DNA of 64,000 nt from Enterocloster hominis (ex Liu et al. 2021) (GCA_014385265.1 JACRTJ010000005.1:124001-188000), one strand, 5' to 3'. Shown: positions 24,671 to 35,378, counted from the first letter of the stretch. Notes: a model not told the origin generated them from the letters alone. A program made the numbers and translations.

Positions 24671-25846
24671 TTATCTTAAATATTCTGCGGCGAGCCTTCC
24701 AAAGGTCACAGCCCCGGCCAGGACTGCCCGCTCGTCAAACCGGATCCCTCCGTTATGGAGAGGCAGACGGGTCGCCGGATCCTCACTGGCTGTCCCGATG
24801 CGGAACATGGCTCCGGGAACAAGTTCCAGATAGCGGGCAAAATCCTCCGATCCCATGGACGGCGTTTCCAGGGTCACGACGTTTTCGCTTCCCAGCTCTT
24901 CCGCTGCCGCCTTCCGGATCCGCTCCACAACTGCCGGATCACAGATCACCGCCGGAACTCCCCTTTTATATTCCACCTCACAGGAAGCCCCCAGGGCCTC
25001 TGCTCCATGACAGGCGATCTGCCGGATCTTCTCCTCCATCAATGCCCTGGTCTCACGGCTTACGGTCCGTACTGTTCCTTCCATGGTGACCGTATCCGGG
25101 ATCACATTGGCTGCTGTTCCTCCTTCGATACTTCCCATGGTCAGCACCGCTGCTTCCAGGGGAGCCACAGATCTGGAAACCACCGTCTGCAGCTCTGCCA
25201 GGATATAAGCGGCCGCTGTAATAGGATCGACACTTTTATGTGGATGGGCTCCATGTCCTCCCCTTCCCTTTACCGTCAGGGACACGCTGTCTGAAGAGGC
25301 CATAAAAGAACCGCTCCTTACTCCAACGGTTCCGGCCGGGAGATCCGGCCAGCAATGAAGTCCCACGGCGAAGTCAGGTTGGTATTTTTCAAACAGCCCG
25401 CTGTCGATCACCGACTGGGAACCGTTCAACTTCTCTTCTGCCGGCTGGAACAGAAATAATACTGTGCCTGCTAAATCCTTCTTTATCCCTCCCAGGATCC
25501 GGGCAGCCAGGAGAAGGGCAGCTGTATGGATATCATGGCCGCAGCTATGGCAGACTCCCTTCTTCTCCGATGCAAAGGGAAGGCCAGACCGCTCCTCCAC
25601 CGGAAGAGCGTCCATATCTGCCCGCAGCAAGATCGTTCTGCCAGGCCGTTCCCCCGCTAAAACACCTATAACTCCAGTCTCCAGAGGCAGCTCTGCAATG
25701 GATATCCCGTATTCCCGAAGCTTTTCTCTTACCAGTGCCGAGGTCTCCTTTTCCTCCATCGAAAGCTCCGGCTGCTGATGGATCCTTCTGCGGAGCTCTA
25801 CGGCATCCTCAAAATACTGCTCCGCCATTTTCCGTATATTGCTCAT
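24671..25846 (-). CDS. M20 family amidohydrolase (peptidase/hippurate hydrolase type)
   Basis: A 391-residue protein. ATG 25846 was chosen since AAAGGA lies 8 bases upstream; the ATG at 25855 overlaps that site. Motifs are R-A-D-M-D-A-L-P-V-E-E, H-S-C-G-H-D-I-H-T, Q-P-A-E-E, and G-S-E-D-F near the C-terminus. It hydrolyses an N-acyl or amide bond with two metals. It is third in an operon after a creatininase-family gene and a transporter gene (15 bases apart), which suggests that the transported compound is an amide broken down by these enzymes. Confidence 0.9.
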   Translation of the reverse strand: MSNIRKMAEQYFEDAVELRRRIHQQPELSMEEKETSALVREKLREYGISIAELPLETGVIGVLAGERPGRTILLRADMDALPVEERSGLPFASEKKGVCHSCGHDIHTAALLLAARILGGIKKDLAGTVLFLFQPAEEKLNGSQSVIDSGLFEKYQPDFAVGLHCWPDLPAGTVGVRSGSFMASSDSVSLTVKGRGGHGAHPHKSVDPITAAAYILAELQTVVSRSVAPLEAAVLTMGSIEGGTAANVIPDTVTMEGTVRTVSRETRALMEEKIRQIACHGAEALGASCEVEYKRGVPAVICDPAVVERIRKAAAEELGSENVVTLETPSMGSEDFARYLELVPGAMFRIGTASEDPATRLPLHNGGIRFDERAVLAGAVTFGRLAAEYLR

Positions 25847-25861
25847 GCTTTCCATCCTTTT

Positions 25862-27205
25862 CTACGACTTTTTTACCGTTCTTCCAAACAGCAGGGTGCC
25901 GGCTGCTAGGAAAGCTGCCAGAAAACCAGCCGTTCCCAGAGTGACCAGTACAGGGCTTGCCAGGATCATCATGGGTCCAATGGTATTATAGGGCTGCTGC
26001 CAGAAGGAACCGAGGGTGCTGGATCCGGAAACGCTCTCTGCTGCCAGAGTATCGCCATTGGGGTCCAGGACCTTGATCAGAAGAAGTCCTGTCGCCAGGC
26101 TTCCGGTACACTGACCATATGCGCCCATGGCCATTTCAAACCAGTCTTTTCCATACCACTTTTTGGCCAGTACGATACAGATCACAGCCGTTACTGCCGT
26201 AATTGCAGCCGATGTCAGAAGGATCGGAACAAGATAGGAAGCCAGCACGCTCAATTTTATAGTTGCCACATTCATGGCAATGGCGTATTCCAGAGCCACG
26301 CCAGAGATCCGCTTCATACTTCCCCGGTCAATATACTGGTTATACTTCGTCTTGCTGATCGCCACTCCAATGATGGCTCCCATGATGAGGCACATGGTAT
26401 AAAGCGGGATCCGCTCCCAGAATGGGAACACTTTAATGATCGCTTCCCGAAGAAAATGGGAGACCGCGATGATCGTACCGACGATCATCATCTGGAACGC
26501 CATGGGATCGATCACGGACGGATTTGAGATTCCCATCGCTGCCGGCTTTCTCTGCTCCGCAGGAAGAATACCGGTTATATCCTTTTTCTCCACATAGCTG
26601 CTGTCCATTTTCTGTCTGGTATAGCCTTTTTTCGCTCCCCAGTTGATGATCCACATACCGCCGATCACGGCCACGAACATACCGATGGTGGCATAGGTCA
26701 AGGCAATACCCATGGCTTCCTCCCAGCCCTCAGTGGCAAAGCAGCCGCCCATGATCCCGGCGGAACCATGACCGCCGTAGAATCCGGATACGGGAAGGAG
26801 TCCCATGGCGTAAGGCACATTATCCATGAACGTGGACAGTAAGAAAGCGATCCCCAGTCCCACTAACACCTGGGCCATGAATACCACTCCAGTCACACAG
26901 GTGGTAGACAGCACATCTCTCCCGAACTTTCCTGTGGACGTACCCAAAAATGAAGTGGCAAAAATAAATGCAAACAGAAAGTTGGTCCACTGGGAGATCC
27001 ACTCGCTGAACTGAAGATGGACCGGTGAAAACTGGCCCAGCACCTGCGGACCCAGAAGCAGTCCAAGGATCCCTGCGATCAGAGATGTGGGAATATAATA
27101 CTTATAAAAAAACGGGATCTTCTGCCGGATCAGGAACGCCAGGAACAAAAGCACGCTGACGGCAGAAATGTCGATCAATACAGTAGTCAGTGTCATATCA
27201 TCCAT
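25862..27205 (-). CDS. GltS-like sodium/glutamate symporter family protein
   Basis: About 447 residues with ten or more membrane helices. The sequences Y-G-Q-C-T-G-S-L-A-T-G-L-L-L and the two-fold repeated layout resemble the sodium:glutamate symporter GltS family. ATG 27205 follows GAGAGGGGG very closely; ATG at 27196 is an equally possible start. It lies between a creatininase-family gene (13 bases upstream) and an M20 hydrolase gene, so it probably imports the operon's substrate, perhaps an acidic N-acyl or lactam compound. The substrate is inference. Confidence 0.8.
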   Translation of the reverse strand: MDDMTLTTVLIDISAVSVLLFLAFLIRQKIPFFYKYYIPTSLIAGILGLLLGPQVLGQFSPVHLQFSEWISQWTNFLFAFIFATSFLGTSTGKFGRDVLSTTCVTGVVFMAQVLVGLGIAFLLSTFMDNVPYAMGLLPVSGFYGGHGSAGIMGGCFATEGWEEAMGIALTYATIGMFVAVIGGMWIINWGAKKGYTRQKMDSSYVEKKDITGILPAEQRKPAAMGISNPSVIDPMAFQMMIVGTIIAVSHFLREAIIKVFPFWERIPLYTMCLIMGAIIGVAISKTKYNQYIDRGSMKRISGVALEYAIAMNVATIKLSVLASYLVPILLTSAAITAVTAVICIVLAKKWYGKDWFEMAMGAYGQCTGSLATGLLLIKVLDPNGDTLAAESVSGSSTLGSFWQQPYNTIGPMMILASPVLVTLGTAGFLAAFLAAGTLLFGRTVKKS

Positions 27206-27218
27206 CCCCCTCTCTTTT

Positions 27219-27950
27219 TTAACGGAAGTTCTGCTCCATATACGCCGCGATCCGGTCCACACACCGGGTCACGATCTTTTCCCCTTTTTCCCTGGTAGCC
27301 ACCGTTGCGTCGCCGATGGTCCCGTTGGGCGTCCTGTCCGTAAACCGGCCAAAGCCAATGAAATCCGGAAAATCCCCTGCCGGGATCGGCTCCACTCTGG
27401 AGAGCTCGTCCATATCCACCAGCTCCGGGTAAAGATACAGCATTACAGAGGTTCCGCATTCGCTGGCATGGCCGTGGGCCATCTGCCCGCTGTACTGGAA
27501 AATATCGCTGCCGTTGGCGTTGGTAAACCTCCACCAGTCGATCTGCACCAGCCGGATATCGTGTTCATTCAGATATTTTTTTCCAATGTAATTTACCGTA
27601 TCCACGTTTCCCGCATGACCGGTGATAAACACAAAATTCTTCGCCCCATCCTTAATGAGCTTTCCTACCAGGAAATCCAGCCAGTCCTCTAAGATCTTTC
27701 TCGGCATGGCAAAGGTACAGGGGAAGGAGGCCAGGGCTGAGGATTCTCCGGCTTCAATGGTAGGCGCGATCAATGCACCGGTCTTTTCTGCCACCAGCTC
27801 TGCGATCCGCTTTGCCGCGATCAGATCGCTGCCCATGGGAAGCTGCGGGCCGTAGATCTCACAGGCCCCGGTGGGAATGATCACCGTTGGATTTTCGGCC
27901 AGTCTCTTTAAATATTGTTTTCCGCTCATTTCTCTGATATAATTTGTCAT
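27219..27950 (-). CDS. Creatininase family protein with changed metal ligands
   Basis: A 243-residue protein. ATG 27950 was chosen because AAGGAG precedes it; a longer frame to 28037 enters the promoter region. The family motif E-x-H-G-P-H-L-P is here Glu31-Ile-Tyr33-Gly-Pro-Gln36-Leu-Pro, with Asp42 in G-S-D, and later G-H-A-G-N. Thus the metal-binding His of E-x-H is Tyr and the second His is Gln. Creatininases open cyclic amides or hydrolyse related lactams with Mn2+ or Zn2+. The changed ligands may alter metal use or activity. First gene of the operon, divergent from a LysR gene. Confidence 0.85.
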   Translation of the reverse strand: MTNYIREMSGKQYLKRLAENPTVIIPTGACEIYGPQLPMGSDLIAAKRIAELVAEKTGALIAPTIEAGESSALASFPCTFAMPRKILEDWLDFLVGKLIKDGAKNFVFITGHAGNVDTVNYIGKKYLNEHDIRLVQIDWWRFTNANGSDIFQYSGQMAHGHASECGTSVMLYLYPELVDMDELSRVEPIPAGDFPDFIGFGRFTDRTPNGTIGDATVATREKGEKIVTRCVDRIAAYMEQNFR

Positions 27951-28008
27951 AATCTTAAGTCTCCTTTCCGTTTCCGGTTTTGTTGAGACAATTTTAGCAT
28001 CGGGGATC

Positions 28009-28043
28009 CATAATGTGAAATGAAGAAAAAGTGTCACGTTATG
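28009..28043. promoter_or_regulatory. Inverted repeat, probable LysR operator
   Basis: Arms CATAATGTGA (28009-28018) and TCACGTTATG (28034-28043) match at 9 of 10 positions with a 15-base spacer, in the divergent region between the creatininase-family gene and the LysR gene. Confidence 0.7.
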
Positions 28044-28075
28044 CAGAAAACAAATGTCCGCAAAGGAGAGATGAA

Positions 28076-28972
28076 ATGAACTTAGAAAATATGAAATGCT
28101 TTATCAGCCTGGCGGAATGTCTGAACTTCACCAAGGCTGCCGATAAAGAGCATATTACCCAGACCTCCATGAGCCGGAAGATCAGCAGTCTGGAAGAGGA
28201 GCTGAATGTCCGCCTGTTTTACCGTGATAATCATTCGGTCGTCCTTACAGATGCCGGGCGGGAGTTTTATATCCAGGCCCAGAGGCTTCTGGAGGCATAT
28301 AATGCCTCCATTGAAACGGTCCAGAATATCCACAAGGGCTTTACCCGATCGCTGAAGATCGGCGTGGGGATTTATGAAAGCGAGCTCTTGAGCCCCTTTC
28401 TGGGAACTTACGTCTCTGATCATCCGGACCTGCGGATCACCTGTCTCCAGTACAGCTACCGGGAGCTTTTAAAGCGCTTTGAACAGAACCTTCTGGATGT
28501 CATCATCACCAGTGACCAGTTCCTGGCCGGGATCCAGAAAGAATATTTTAACGCTGCTATGATCTATGAGCATGATTGGAGACTGGCTATCTGCCGGGAA
28601 TCCCCGCTGGCCTCCCTGGAAAGGATCTCATCATCTGACCTGGAAAACGAAGTCCTTATCACCATGTACGATGGCAGCATTTCCCAGATTTCTGATCACT
28701 ATAAGCCCTTTTTCCGTTTCCGCGATATTATCCATGTCAACTCATATGACACGAAAATGATGATGGTCAACGCGGGCCTGGGATTCGGAATGATCCCCGA
28801 TTTTATCCGTCTCGGGAAGTATGACCATGTAATAAAAAAGAGCTTTGCATTTCCTTATCTGCCAAGGAAATTTTATGCTCTCTGCCGGAAAAACGATCCT
28901 AATTTTTATGTAAATGAATTTTTCGGGGAATATGTGGAATTTACAGCGGAAGGAAACGGGGCAGCTTCATAG
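28076..28972 (+). CDS. LysR family transcriptional regulator
   Basis: A 298-residue protein. ATG 28076 follows AAAGGAG. The N-terminal winged helix (about 1-60) has M-x-C-F-I-S-L-A-E-C-L-N-F-T-K-A-A and S-R-K-I-S-S-L-E-E-E-L. The rest is a periplasmic-binding-like effector domain. It is divergent from the creatininase-transporter-M20 operon, so it likely controls that operon in response to its substrate. Its end overlaps the end of a convergent gene by 6 bases. Confidence 0.92.
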   Translation: MNLENMKCFISLAECLNFTKAADKEHITQTSMSRKISSLEEELNVRLFYRDNHSVVLTDAGREFYIQAQRLLEAYNASIETVQNIHKGFTRSLKIGVGIYESELLSPFLGTYVSDHPDLRITCLQYSYRELLKRFEQNLLDVIITSDQFLAGIQKEYFNAAMIYEHDWRLAICRESPLASLERISSSDLENEVLITMYDGSISQISDHYKPFFRFRDIIHVNSYDTKMMMVNAGLGFGMIPDFIRLGKYDHVIKKSFAFPYLPRKFYALCRKNDPNFYVNEFFGEYVEFTAEGNGAAS

Positions 28973-29566
28973 CTGCCCCACGTTAAGATCTCTTTCTTTT
29001 CCCTTCAGATACATCCTTACCAGCGTACTGGCCACCAGTTCCAAGTGCATGATCACCATTACGACAAACATTTGATCACCGGCATCTGCGATAAAAATCC
29101 CAGAATTTTTATACACCAATAGGAGCAGTGCAATGCTTACCCAGGGTATCCCCCAAAACCAGCCCCCTTTTAAGAAAAGCCGCAGACCCGGAGAATTTAC
29201 CAGGTAATAGATCACCAGCGCTATGGTAAACCATGCAAGAGCATCATAGCGGCGAAACTCCGGCCCATGGGCGGCCAGTCTCGGAACCGCGTTTCCCAGG
29301 ATCATAAATTCGGCAAGGACCAACACATCAAAAAGTTCCCCTCGAAGCTCCTTCAGTTCCAGATCTCCCACTGGCGTGTGCCGGCCCGCCAGCCATCGGA
29401 CCGCCCGGTCTCCGTTCTTCCAGACCAGCAGAAACAATGCAATCCGCAAAAGCATGATCCCCAGTAAAAGATACCGGGCTGCCTGGCCTGGCTGTGTCCA
29501 TGAAAAAAGACAGATCAGTCCCCATGCGATCTGGAACAGGAACCAGTACATATCATTTTTTCTCAT
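28967..29566 (-). CDS. Hypothetical integral membrane protein
   Basis: A 199-residue protein with about five to six hydrophobic segments and a charged loop (about 55-80). I do not recognise a family. It starts 7 bases after the mfd stop and may share its transcript. Its end overlaps the convergent LysR gene's end by 6 bases. Confidence 0.7.
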   Translation of the reverse strand: MRKNDMYWFLFQIAWGLICLFSWTQPGQAARYLLLGIMLLRIALFLLVWKNGDRAVRWLAGRHTPVGDLELKELRGELFDVLVLAEFMILGNAVPRLAAHGPEFRRYDALAWFTIALVIYYLVNSPGLRLFLKGGWFWGIPWVSIALLLLVYKNSGIFIADAGDQMFVVMVIMHLELVASTLVRMYLKGKERDLNVGQL

Positions 29567-29573
29567 ACCGGGT

Positions 29574-32500
29574 TCACCCCCTCTGGCCTGCCAGTCCCCC
29601 CAGCCGTTCCAATATCTCCCTGGCCTTCTCCATCATGGGGCCGCAGTCCTTATTCTTATTCCGCTTATCCTGGTAGAACATCATGGGCTTTTCTCCCTGG
29701 ACGAACCGCAGGGCGTTCTTGTATTCCCCGATGAGTCCCGGAATACCGGAAACGTCTAACTTCGCCTTGGGATACAGCTCCATACGGATCTCCTGGCGGT
29801 TGACGGCCACCTCGGTCACATAGGCCCGGTGGGCTGCGGCCTTTAACTCCGCCACCTTCAGAAGATTTTCCACCGGTCCGGGGATATCTCCAAACCGGTC
29901 GATGAGCTCATCCTGCATGTCCATGTATTCCTCTTCGTTCTCAATAGCCGAGATCCGTTTGTATACATCCAGCTTCAGATACTCGTTCTTAATATATCCG
30001 TCGGGGATAAAGGCGTCGATGTCGCAGTCCACCACAGTCTCGAATCTCTCCTCCTCTGTGGTCTCTCCCTTAAGGGCCAGGACGGCCTCATTTAACATCT
30101 TGCAGTACAGATCATACCCCACGGCCTCCATGTGGCCGTGTTGCTCCGCTCCCAGGATGTTCCCCGCCCCGCGGATCTCCAGATCCCGCATGGCGATCTT
30201 AATGCCGGAGCCCAGCTCCGTGAATTCCCGAATGGCCTGGAGGCGCTTTTCCGCCTCCTCCCGCAGCATTTTGTCCCGCTTGTACATGAGGAACGCAAAG
30301 GAGGTGCGGTTGGAACGGCCGATGCGCCCGCGGATCTGGTAAAGCTGGGAAAGGCCCAGCCGGTCCGCGTCATGGATGATCATGGTATTGGCATTGGGGA
30401 TATCCAGCCCCGTTTCGATGATGGTGGTGGATACTAAAACGTCGATGTCGCCGTTGACAAAATCCAGCATGATCCGCTCCAGCTGACGCTCGTTCATCTG
30501 CCCATGGGCAAAGGCCACCTGGGCATCGGGCACCAGAGAGGCCACATGGCCTGCGATCTCATCGATATTGCTGACTCTGTTGTATACATAATATACCTGA
30601 CCGCCCCGGGCCAGCTCCCGGTGGATGGCCTCCCTGACCATCTCGTCATTGTACTCCATCACATACGTCTGGATGGGTACACGCTCCATGGGCGGCTCCT
30701 CTAAAACGCTCATATCCCGGATCCCGATGAGGCTCATGTGGAGAGTCCTGGGAATGGGGGTGGCAGTCAGGGTCAGCACATCCACGTTCTGCTTCAGCTG
30801 CTTGATCTTTTCCTTGTGGGCCACGCCGAACCGCTGCTCCTCGTCGATGATGAGCAGGCCCAGGTCCTTGAACTGCACGTCCTTGGAGAGCACCCGGTGA
30901 GTGCCGATGACGATGTCCACAAACCCCTTTTTCAGCCCCTCCAGAGTCTTTTTGATATCCGCCGGGGTCTTAAACCGGGACATCAGATCCACCCGCACCG
31001 GAAAGTCCTTCATCCTCTGGATAAAAGTATTGTAGTGCTGCTGGGCCAGGATGGTGGTGGGAACCAGGTAGACCACCTGCTTTCCCTCCTGGACCGCCTT
31101 GAAGGCCGCCCGGAGAGCGATCTCGGTCTTTCCGTAGCCCACATCGCCGCAGATCAGCCGGTCCATGATCTTCCGGCTCTCCATGTCCTTTTTTGTGTCC
31201 TCGATGGCGGAAAGCTGGTCGTCGGTCTCCTCATAGGGGAACATCTCTTCAAATTCCTTCTGCCAGACCGTGTCCTCCCCGTAAACGAAGCCCTCGGCGT
31301 CCTGGCGGGCGGCGTAAAGCTCCACCAGCTCCTTTGCGATCTCCCGCACAGCCGTGCGTACCCGGGTCTTTGTCTTTCCCCATTCGGCCCCGCCTAATTT
31401 ATTGAGCTTCGGCGTCTTCGCATCGGCTCCGGCGTACTTCTGGATCCCGTCCAGGCGGGTAGCCAGAAGATAGAGATTTCCGCCGTCGGCATACTCCACC
31501 TTGATATAATCCTTGATCACATGGTCCTGCTCGATCTTTTCGATCCCCCGGTAGATACCCAGGCCATGGCTCTCATGGACCACATAATCTCCCACGGACA
31601 GCTCGGAAAAGTTGCTGATCTTCTTGCCCTCGTAATTGTACTTTTTCCTTTTCTTCTGGCGGCGCTCGTTTCCGAACATGTCGCCTTCCGTAATGACCAC
31701 AAATTTGATCAGCGGATATTCAAAGCCCTTATGGAGCTTTCCATAGGTCACCAGGATCTCCCCCGGGCTCACCGGACGGCTGGGATCCTCGGGGCAGAAG
31801 GCCCGCAGATCGTACTCTCTCAGATCCCCTGCCAGACGGCTGGCCCTGGTCCGGGACGCAGAAAGGAGCACCACCCGGTAGCCTTCCTTTTTCCAGCGGG
31901 TCAGGTCCTTGATCAGAAGCTCAAAGCCGTTCTGGTAGGAACTGACATTTTTTCCCGTGATGCTGTATTTCTTCTTAACGGCCATGCCCGGAAGCCGCTG
32001 GTCCAGACCCGTCATAAAAATGGCCTCCGGCGTCTGGGCCGCCGCCAGCACAGCCTTTGCGGAAAATAAAAGATCCGTCTGGCCCGGAAGCAGATACCCC
32101 TTTTCCAGACGGTGGCTCATGCTCTCCCGGAACTCAGTTTCCACCACTCCGGCCTTTTCCAAAAGCCTCTGGGGCTCATCTAAAAATATGGCAAGGCCTG
32201 CGCGCTCCCCAGAGCCGCCGTTTCCGGCGAGAGCTCCGTCCGTCCGGTCCGTTCCCGCCGCTTCCTTCATGTACTCCAGAAACGACACCGTCTCCTTACA
32301 GAAATACCGGATATATCCGTCCAGGGCGTGGGTGTCAAAGCCCTCCCTTAAGGCCTCGCACAGCTCCCCCACGGCAGTCTTGATCCGGTGGGCCTCCTCG
32401 GGCTTTCCTGCCTCCCGGAAGGCCTTTTCCTGCTTTTTCCCTTCCTTTTCGATCCGGTCTGTGCCGTTTTCCATCTGCTCCTTTGTTAATGTCAGCTCCG

Positions 32501-33173
32501 CCGCCGGATAGATCAGCACCGAATCCATCTGGGTAATGGATCTCTGGCTCTCCGGATCAAAGGACCGGATGGAGTCCACCTCGTCTCCCCACAGCTCGAT
32601 CCGCACCGGAAGCTCCTCGGTCAGAGGGAAAATATCAATGATTCCGCCTCGGATGGAAAACTGGCCCATTCCGTCCACCTGGCCCGTCCGCTCGTAGCCC
32701 AGATCCCGGAGCCGTTCCTTCATATCCCCGATATCCAGGACCTCTCCGGACTCCACCAGGATCCGCCGCTCCTTCATCATGGAAAGAGGGAGAAGATGGT
32801 CCATGAGGCCGTCCACCGTGGTCACCACGGTCCCGCCAACATCCTCCATCAGGTGCTTAAACACCTGCATCCGCTGTCTGGTCAGAAGGTTTCCATGGAT
32901 ATCGGAGCTGTAAAACAGAAGATCCCTGGCGGGATACAGCCATGTATTCTTTTCAAAATAGCTGAAGTCATCGTAAAGCTCCCTGGCCCTGGTATCGTCG
33001 TGAGTCACAACTAACCTCCAGGCCTTCTCCTCCGAAACCTGGTACATCACATGGACCTTCTGGGAATCGGTGACGCCGCAGATCTGGACGGGTCCTTTCC
33101 CTTTCATAAGATCCTGCTTCATGTCTCCATATTCTGCCAGCTCCGTCAGCGGATTTGCAAATATCTCTCCCAT
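29574..33173 (-). CDS. mfd: Transcription-repair coupling factor
   Basis: A 1199-residue protein, the full length for Mfd. The N-terminus holds the UvrB-like domains, the RNA polymerase-interacting CarD-like domain lies near 500-560 ([16 protein letters not shown]), and the helicase has Walker [17 protein letters not shown], and T-A-T-P-I-P-R-T. The TRCF domain ends the protein. Mfd removes RNA polymerase stalled at DNA damage and brings in UvrA. It follows pth by 21 bases. Confidence 0.98.
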   Translation of the reverse strand: MGEIFANPLTELAEYGDMKQDLMKGKGPVQICGVTDSQKVHVMYQVSEEKAWRLVVTHDDTRARELYDDFSYFEKNTWLYPARDLLFYSSDIHGNLLTRQRMQVFKHLMEDVGGTVVTTVDGLMDHLLPLSMMKERRILVESGEVLDIGDMKERLRDLGYERTGQVDGMGQFSIRGGIIDIFPLTEELPVRIELWGDEVDSIRSFDPESQRSITQMDSVLIYPAAELTLTKEQMENGTDRIEKEGKKQEKAFREAGKPEEAHRIKTAVGELCEALREGFDTHALDGYIRYFCKETVSFLEYMKEAAGTDRTDGALAGNGGSGERAGLAIFLDEPQRLLEKAGVVETEFRESMSHRLEKGYLLPGQTDLLFSAKAVLAAAQTPEAIFMTGLDQRLPGMAVKKKYSITGKNVSSYQNGFELLIKDLTRWKKEGYRVVLLSASRTRASRLAGDLREYDLRAFCPEDPSRPVSPGEILVTYGKLHKGFEYPLIKFVVITEGDMFGNERRQKKRKKYNYEGKKISNFSELSVGDYVVHESHGLGIYRGIEKIEQDHVIKDYIKVEYADGGNLYLLATRLDGIQKYAGADAKTPKLNKLGGAEWGKTKTRVRTAVREIAKELVELYAARQDAEGFVYGEDTVWQKEFEEMFPYEETDDQLSAIEDTKKDMESRKIMDRLICGDVGYGKTEIALRAAFKAVQEGKQVVYLVPTTILAQQHYNTFIQRMKDFPVRVDLMSRFKTPADIKKTLEGLKKGFVDIVIGTHRVLSKDVQFKDLGLLIIDEEQRFGVAHKEKIKQLKQNVDVLTLTATPIPRTLHMSLIGIRDMSVLEEPPMERVPIQTYVMEYNDEMVREAIHRELARGGQVYYVYNRVSNIDEIAGHVASLVPDAQVAFAHGQMNERQLERIMLDFVNGDIDVLVSTTIIETGLDIPNANTMIIHDADRLGLSQLYQIRGRIGRSNRTSFAFLMYKRDKMLREEAEKRLQAIREFTELGSGIKIAMRDLEIRGAGNILGAEQHGHMEAVGYDLYCKMLNEAVLALKGETTEEERFETVVDCDIDAFIPDGYIKNEYLKLDVYKRISAIENEEEYMDMQDELIDRFGDIPGPVENLLKVAELKAAAHRAYVTEVAVNRQEIRMELYPKAKLDVSGIPGLIGEYKNALRFVQGEKPMMFYQDKRNKNKDCGPMMEKAREILERLGGLAGQRG

Positions 33174-33194
33174 TCTTCTCCTCTCCCGATCCTT

Positions 33195-33773
33195 TTACGC
33201 CTGGCCGTCCTTCTTCCGGTTATGGCTGTTCATGGCATGGTCGATCCCTTCCTCCACTGCCTCCATGACCGCGTCGGCCGCTTCCTTTACTGCGTCCTCC
33301 ATGATCTTTCTCTCGCCCTGGGAAAAATGGCCCAGCACATAGTCGGCCAGATCCATCCTGGGCGGCTTTTCTCCCACGCCCACCCGGACTCTGGGGAACT
33401 CCTGGGTACCCAGATGGGCGATGATGCTCTTGATCCCGTTGTGGCCTCCGGCGCTTCCCTTGGCCCGGATCCGAAGCTGGCCGGGAGCCAGGCTGATGTC
33501 GTCATAGACCACCAGGATGTCCTCCGGGTCCACCTTATAATAATCGGCAGCCGCCCGGATGCTCTCGCCGCTGGAATTCATATACGTCTGGGGCTTTAAA
33601 AGGATCACCTTCTGCCCCCCGATCACAGCCCTGCCGCAGAGGGCCTTGTGCTTTTTCTCCGATATGTCGGCTCCCAGCTTATCTGCCAGGGCGTCCAGCA
33701 CCATGAAGCCGGCGTTATGGCGTGTATTTTCATATTCCTTTCCCGGATTCCCGAGACCTGCTATTAAAAACAT
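33195..33773 (-). CDS. pth: Peptidyl-tRNA hydrolase
   Basis: A 192-residue protein, the usual length. It cleaves peptidyl-tRNA released early from ribosomes. Visible are G-L-G-N-P-G-K-E-Y, N-T-R-H-N-A-G-F with the catalytic His, P-Q-T-Y-M-N-S-S-G with its Asn, and D-D-I-S-L-A-P-G with the catalytic Asp. It is cotranscribed with mfd. Confidence 0.97.
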   Translation of the reverse strand: MFLIAGLGNPGKEYENTRHNAGFMVLDALADKLGADISEKKHKALCGRAVIGGQKVILLKPQTYMNSSGESIRAAADYYKVDPEDILVVYDDISLAPGQLRIRAKGSAGGHNGIKSIIAHLGTQEFPRVRVGVGEKPPRMDLADYVLGHFSQGERKIMEDAVKEAADAVMEAVEEGIDHAMNSHNRKKDGQA

Positions 33774-33944
33774 ATGGTATATTTTCTCCTTTATCCCATG
33801 ATTTATGGTTTTACTATTCTATCAGTTTTATCCATGACTTACAAGTCCCAAATCCTTTGCTCCTCCTCTTCCAATTCCTGCCGTTTTCCAGTATACTATG
33901 GGCATGGGGTATTTTATTAAATTCTTACATTGGGGGTATCTTTT

Positions 33945-35345
33945 ATGAACATGCTTCAGATGAGCGAGGCCATGCGGGACGGCCGCTCCATCTCCTTAAA
34001 AAGCCAGACCCAGCTGATCATCGCCCTTTCCATTCCGGCGATCCTGGAACAGCTGGTCATGACGCTCATGAGCTATATCGACACCGCCATGGTGGGCAGC
34101 CTGGGTCCGGGAGCCACGGCGGCCATCGGCGTGGTAGCCAGCTCCATCTGGCTAATGAACGGCCTGACCAGCGCCATTGCCGTGGGCTTTTCCGTCCAGA
34201 TCGCCCAGTACCTGGGAGCCGGACGGGACGGAGACAGCCGGAACGTCCTGTGCCAGTCCATCCTGTTTAACGTTTTGTTCGGTGTGGTCATGGCCGCAGC
34301 AGCCATCGGCATCGGGCAGGTCCTGCCGGAGCTTCTGGGCTCTGATCCGGAGATCGCCCCGGCGGCCAGGTCCTACTTCTGTACGGTGGCCTTCTTCTTC
34401 CCGTTTTCCATGGCCTCCGCCCTGTACTCCAGCATCCTGCGGTGCAGCGGAAACATCCTGCTGCCCAGCATCATGAACGTGGGCATGTGCGTGTTTGACG
34501 TGATCTTTAACTTTATCTTCATTTACCCGCCCCGGGACATCGGCGGCTTCCACGTCTGGGGAGCCGGCCTCGGCGTCCAGGGCGCGGCTCTGGGCACAGG
34601 ACTTGCCCAGGCCTGCGTGGCCGTGACCCTTCTTCTGGGCATCATCTGCCGCAGGGGACCGCTCCGCTTCCAGGGAAACGAGACCTGGCGCTTCACAAAG
34701 CCGTGCATGAACAACATGCTGCGCCTGTCCACGCCCACGGCTCTGGAGCGCATGGCCCTTTCCCTGGCCCAGATCGTCATGACCTCTGTGGTGGCCGGAA
34801 TGGGCACCGTGGCCGTGGCCTCCAACTACGTAGCTGTCCAGACTGAGAGCATCTGCTATCTTCCCGCCTTCGGCGTTGCCTCTGCCGCCACCGCCCTTGT
34901 GGGCCAGAGCATCGGAGCCCGGCGGCTGGATATGGCAAAGCGGTTCGCCTACGGGACCACGATCTTAGGCTCCATCCTGGTATTTTTCATGGCGCTCTTA
35001 ATGTTCGGCTTCGCGCCCTTCCTCACCAGCCTCCTGACAGCTGACACGGAGGTAGCGGAGGTCAGCGCCGGACTTCTGCGGATCGTAGCCTTCTCAGAAC
35101 CGCTGTTTGCCGTCAGCATCGTCGCCACCGGCGCGCTCCGGGGAGCCGGGGACAGCAAGGCCCCGTTCTTCATCAACCTGTTTACCATGTGGGGCGTCCG
35201 TGTCATGACGGTTCTGGTGTTCACCCATCGGTTCGGCGTCACCGGCGTATGGATCTCTATGACTGCCGAGCTGATCACCCGCGGCATCGTGTTCCTGATC
35301 CGCCTGCTGCGGGGCCGCTGGCTGAAAATGCCGGTGCTGTTCTGA
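33945..35345 (+). CDS. MATE family efflux transporter
   Basis: A 466-residue protein with twelve membrane helices in two related halves, including S-I-P-A-I-L-E-Q-L-V and A-L-V-G-Q-S-I-G-A, as in MATE sodium- or proton-coupled exporters. ATG 33945 was chosen because a GGGGG site lies 9 bases upstream; a TTG start at 33930 is less likely. The substrate is unknown. It is divergent from pth. Confidence 0.92.
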   Translation: MNMLQMSEAMRDGRSISLKSQTQLIIALSIPAILEQLVMTLMSYIDTAMVGSLGPGATAAIGVVASSIWLMNGLTSAIAVGFSVQIAQYLGAGRDGDSRNVLCQSILFNVLFGVVMAAAAIGIGQVLPELLGSDPEIAPAARSYFCTVAFFFPFSMASALYSSILRCSGNILLPSIMNVGMCVFDVIFNFIFIYPPRDIGGFHVWGAGLGVQGAALGTGLAQACVAVTLLLGIICRRGPLRFQGNETWRFTKPCMNNMLRLSTPTALERMALSLAQIVMTSVVAGMGTVAVASNYVAVQTESICYLPAFGVASAATALVGQSIGARRLDMAKRFAYGTTILGSILVFFMALLMFGFAPFLTSLLTADTEVAEVSAGLLRIVAFSEPLFAVSIVATGALRGAGDSKAPFFINLFTMWGVRVMTVLVFTHRFGVTGVWISMTAELITRGIVFLIRLLRGRWLKMPVLF

Positions 35346-35349
35346 TCGA

Positions 35350-35378
35350 TTGTTCCCAGACGTATTTTATGGTATAAT
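35350..35378 (+). promoter_or_regulatory. Promoter of the FAD oxidoreductase gene
   Basis: TTGTTC (35350-35355) and TATAAT (35373-35378) with a 17-base spacer, about 50 bases before the start. Confidence 0.7.
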
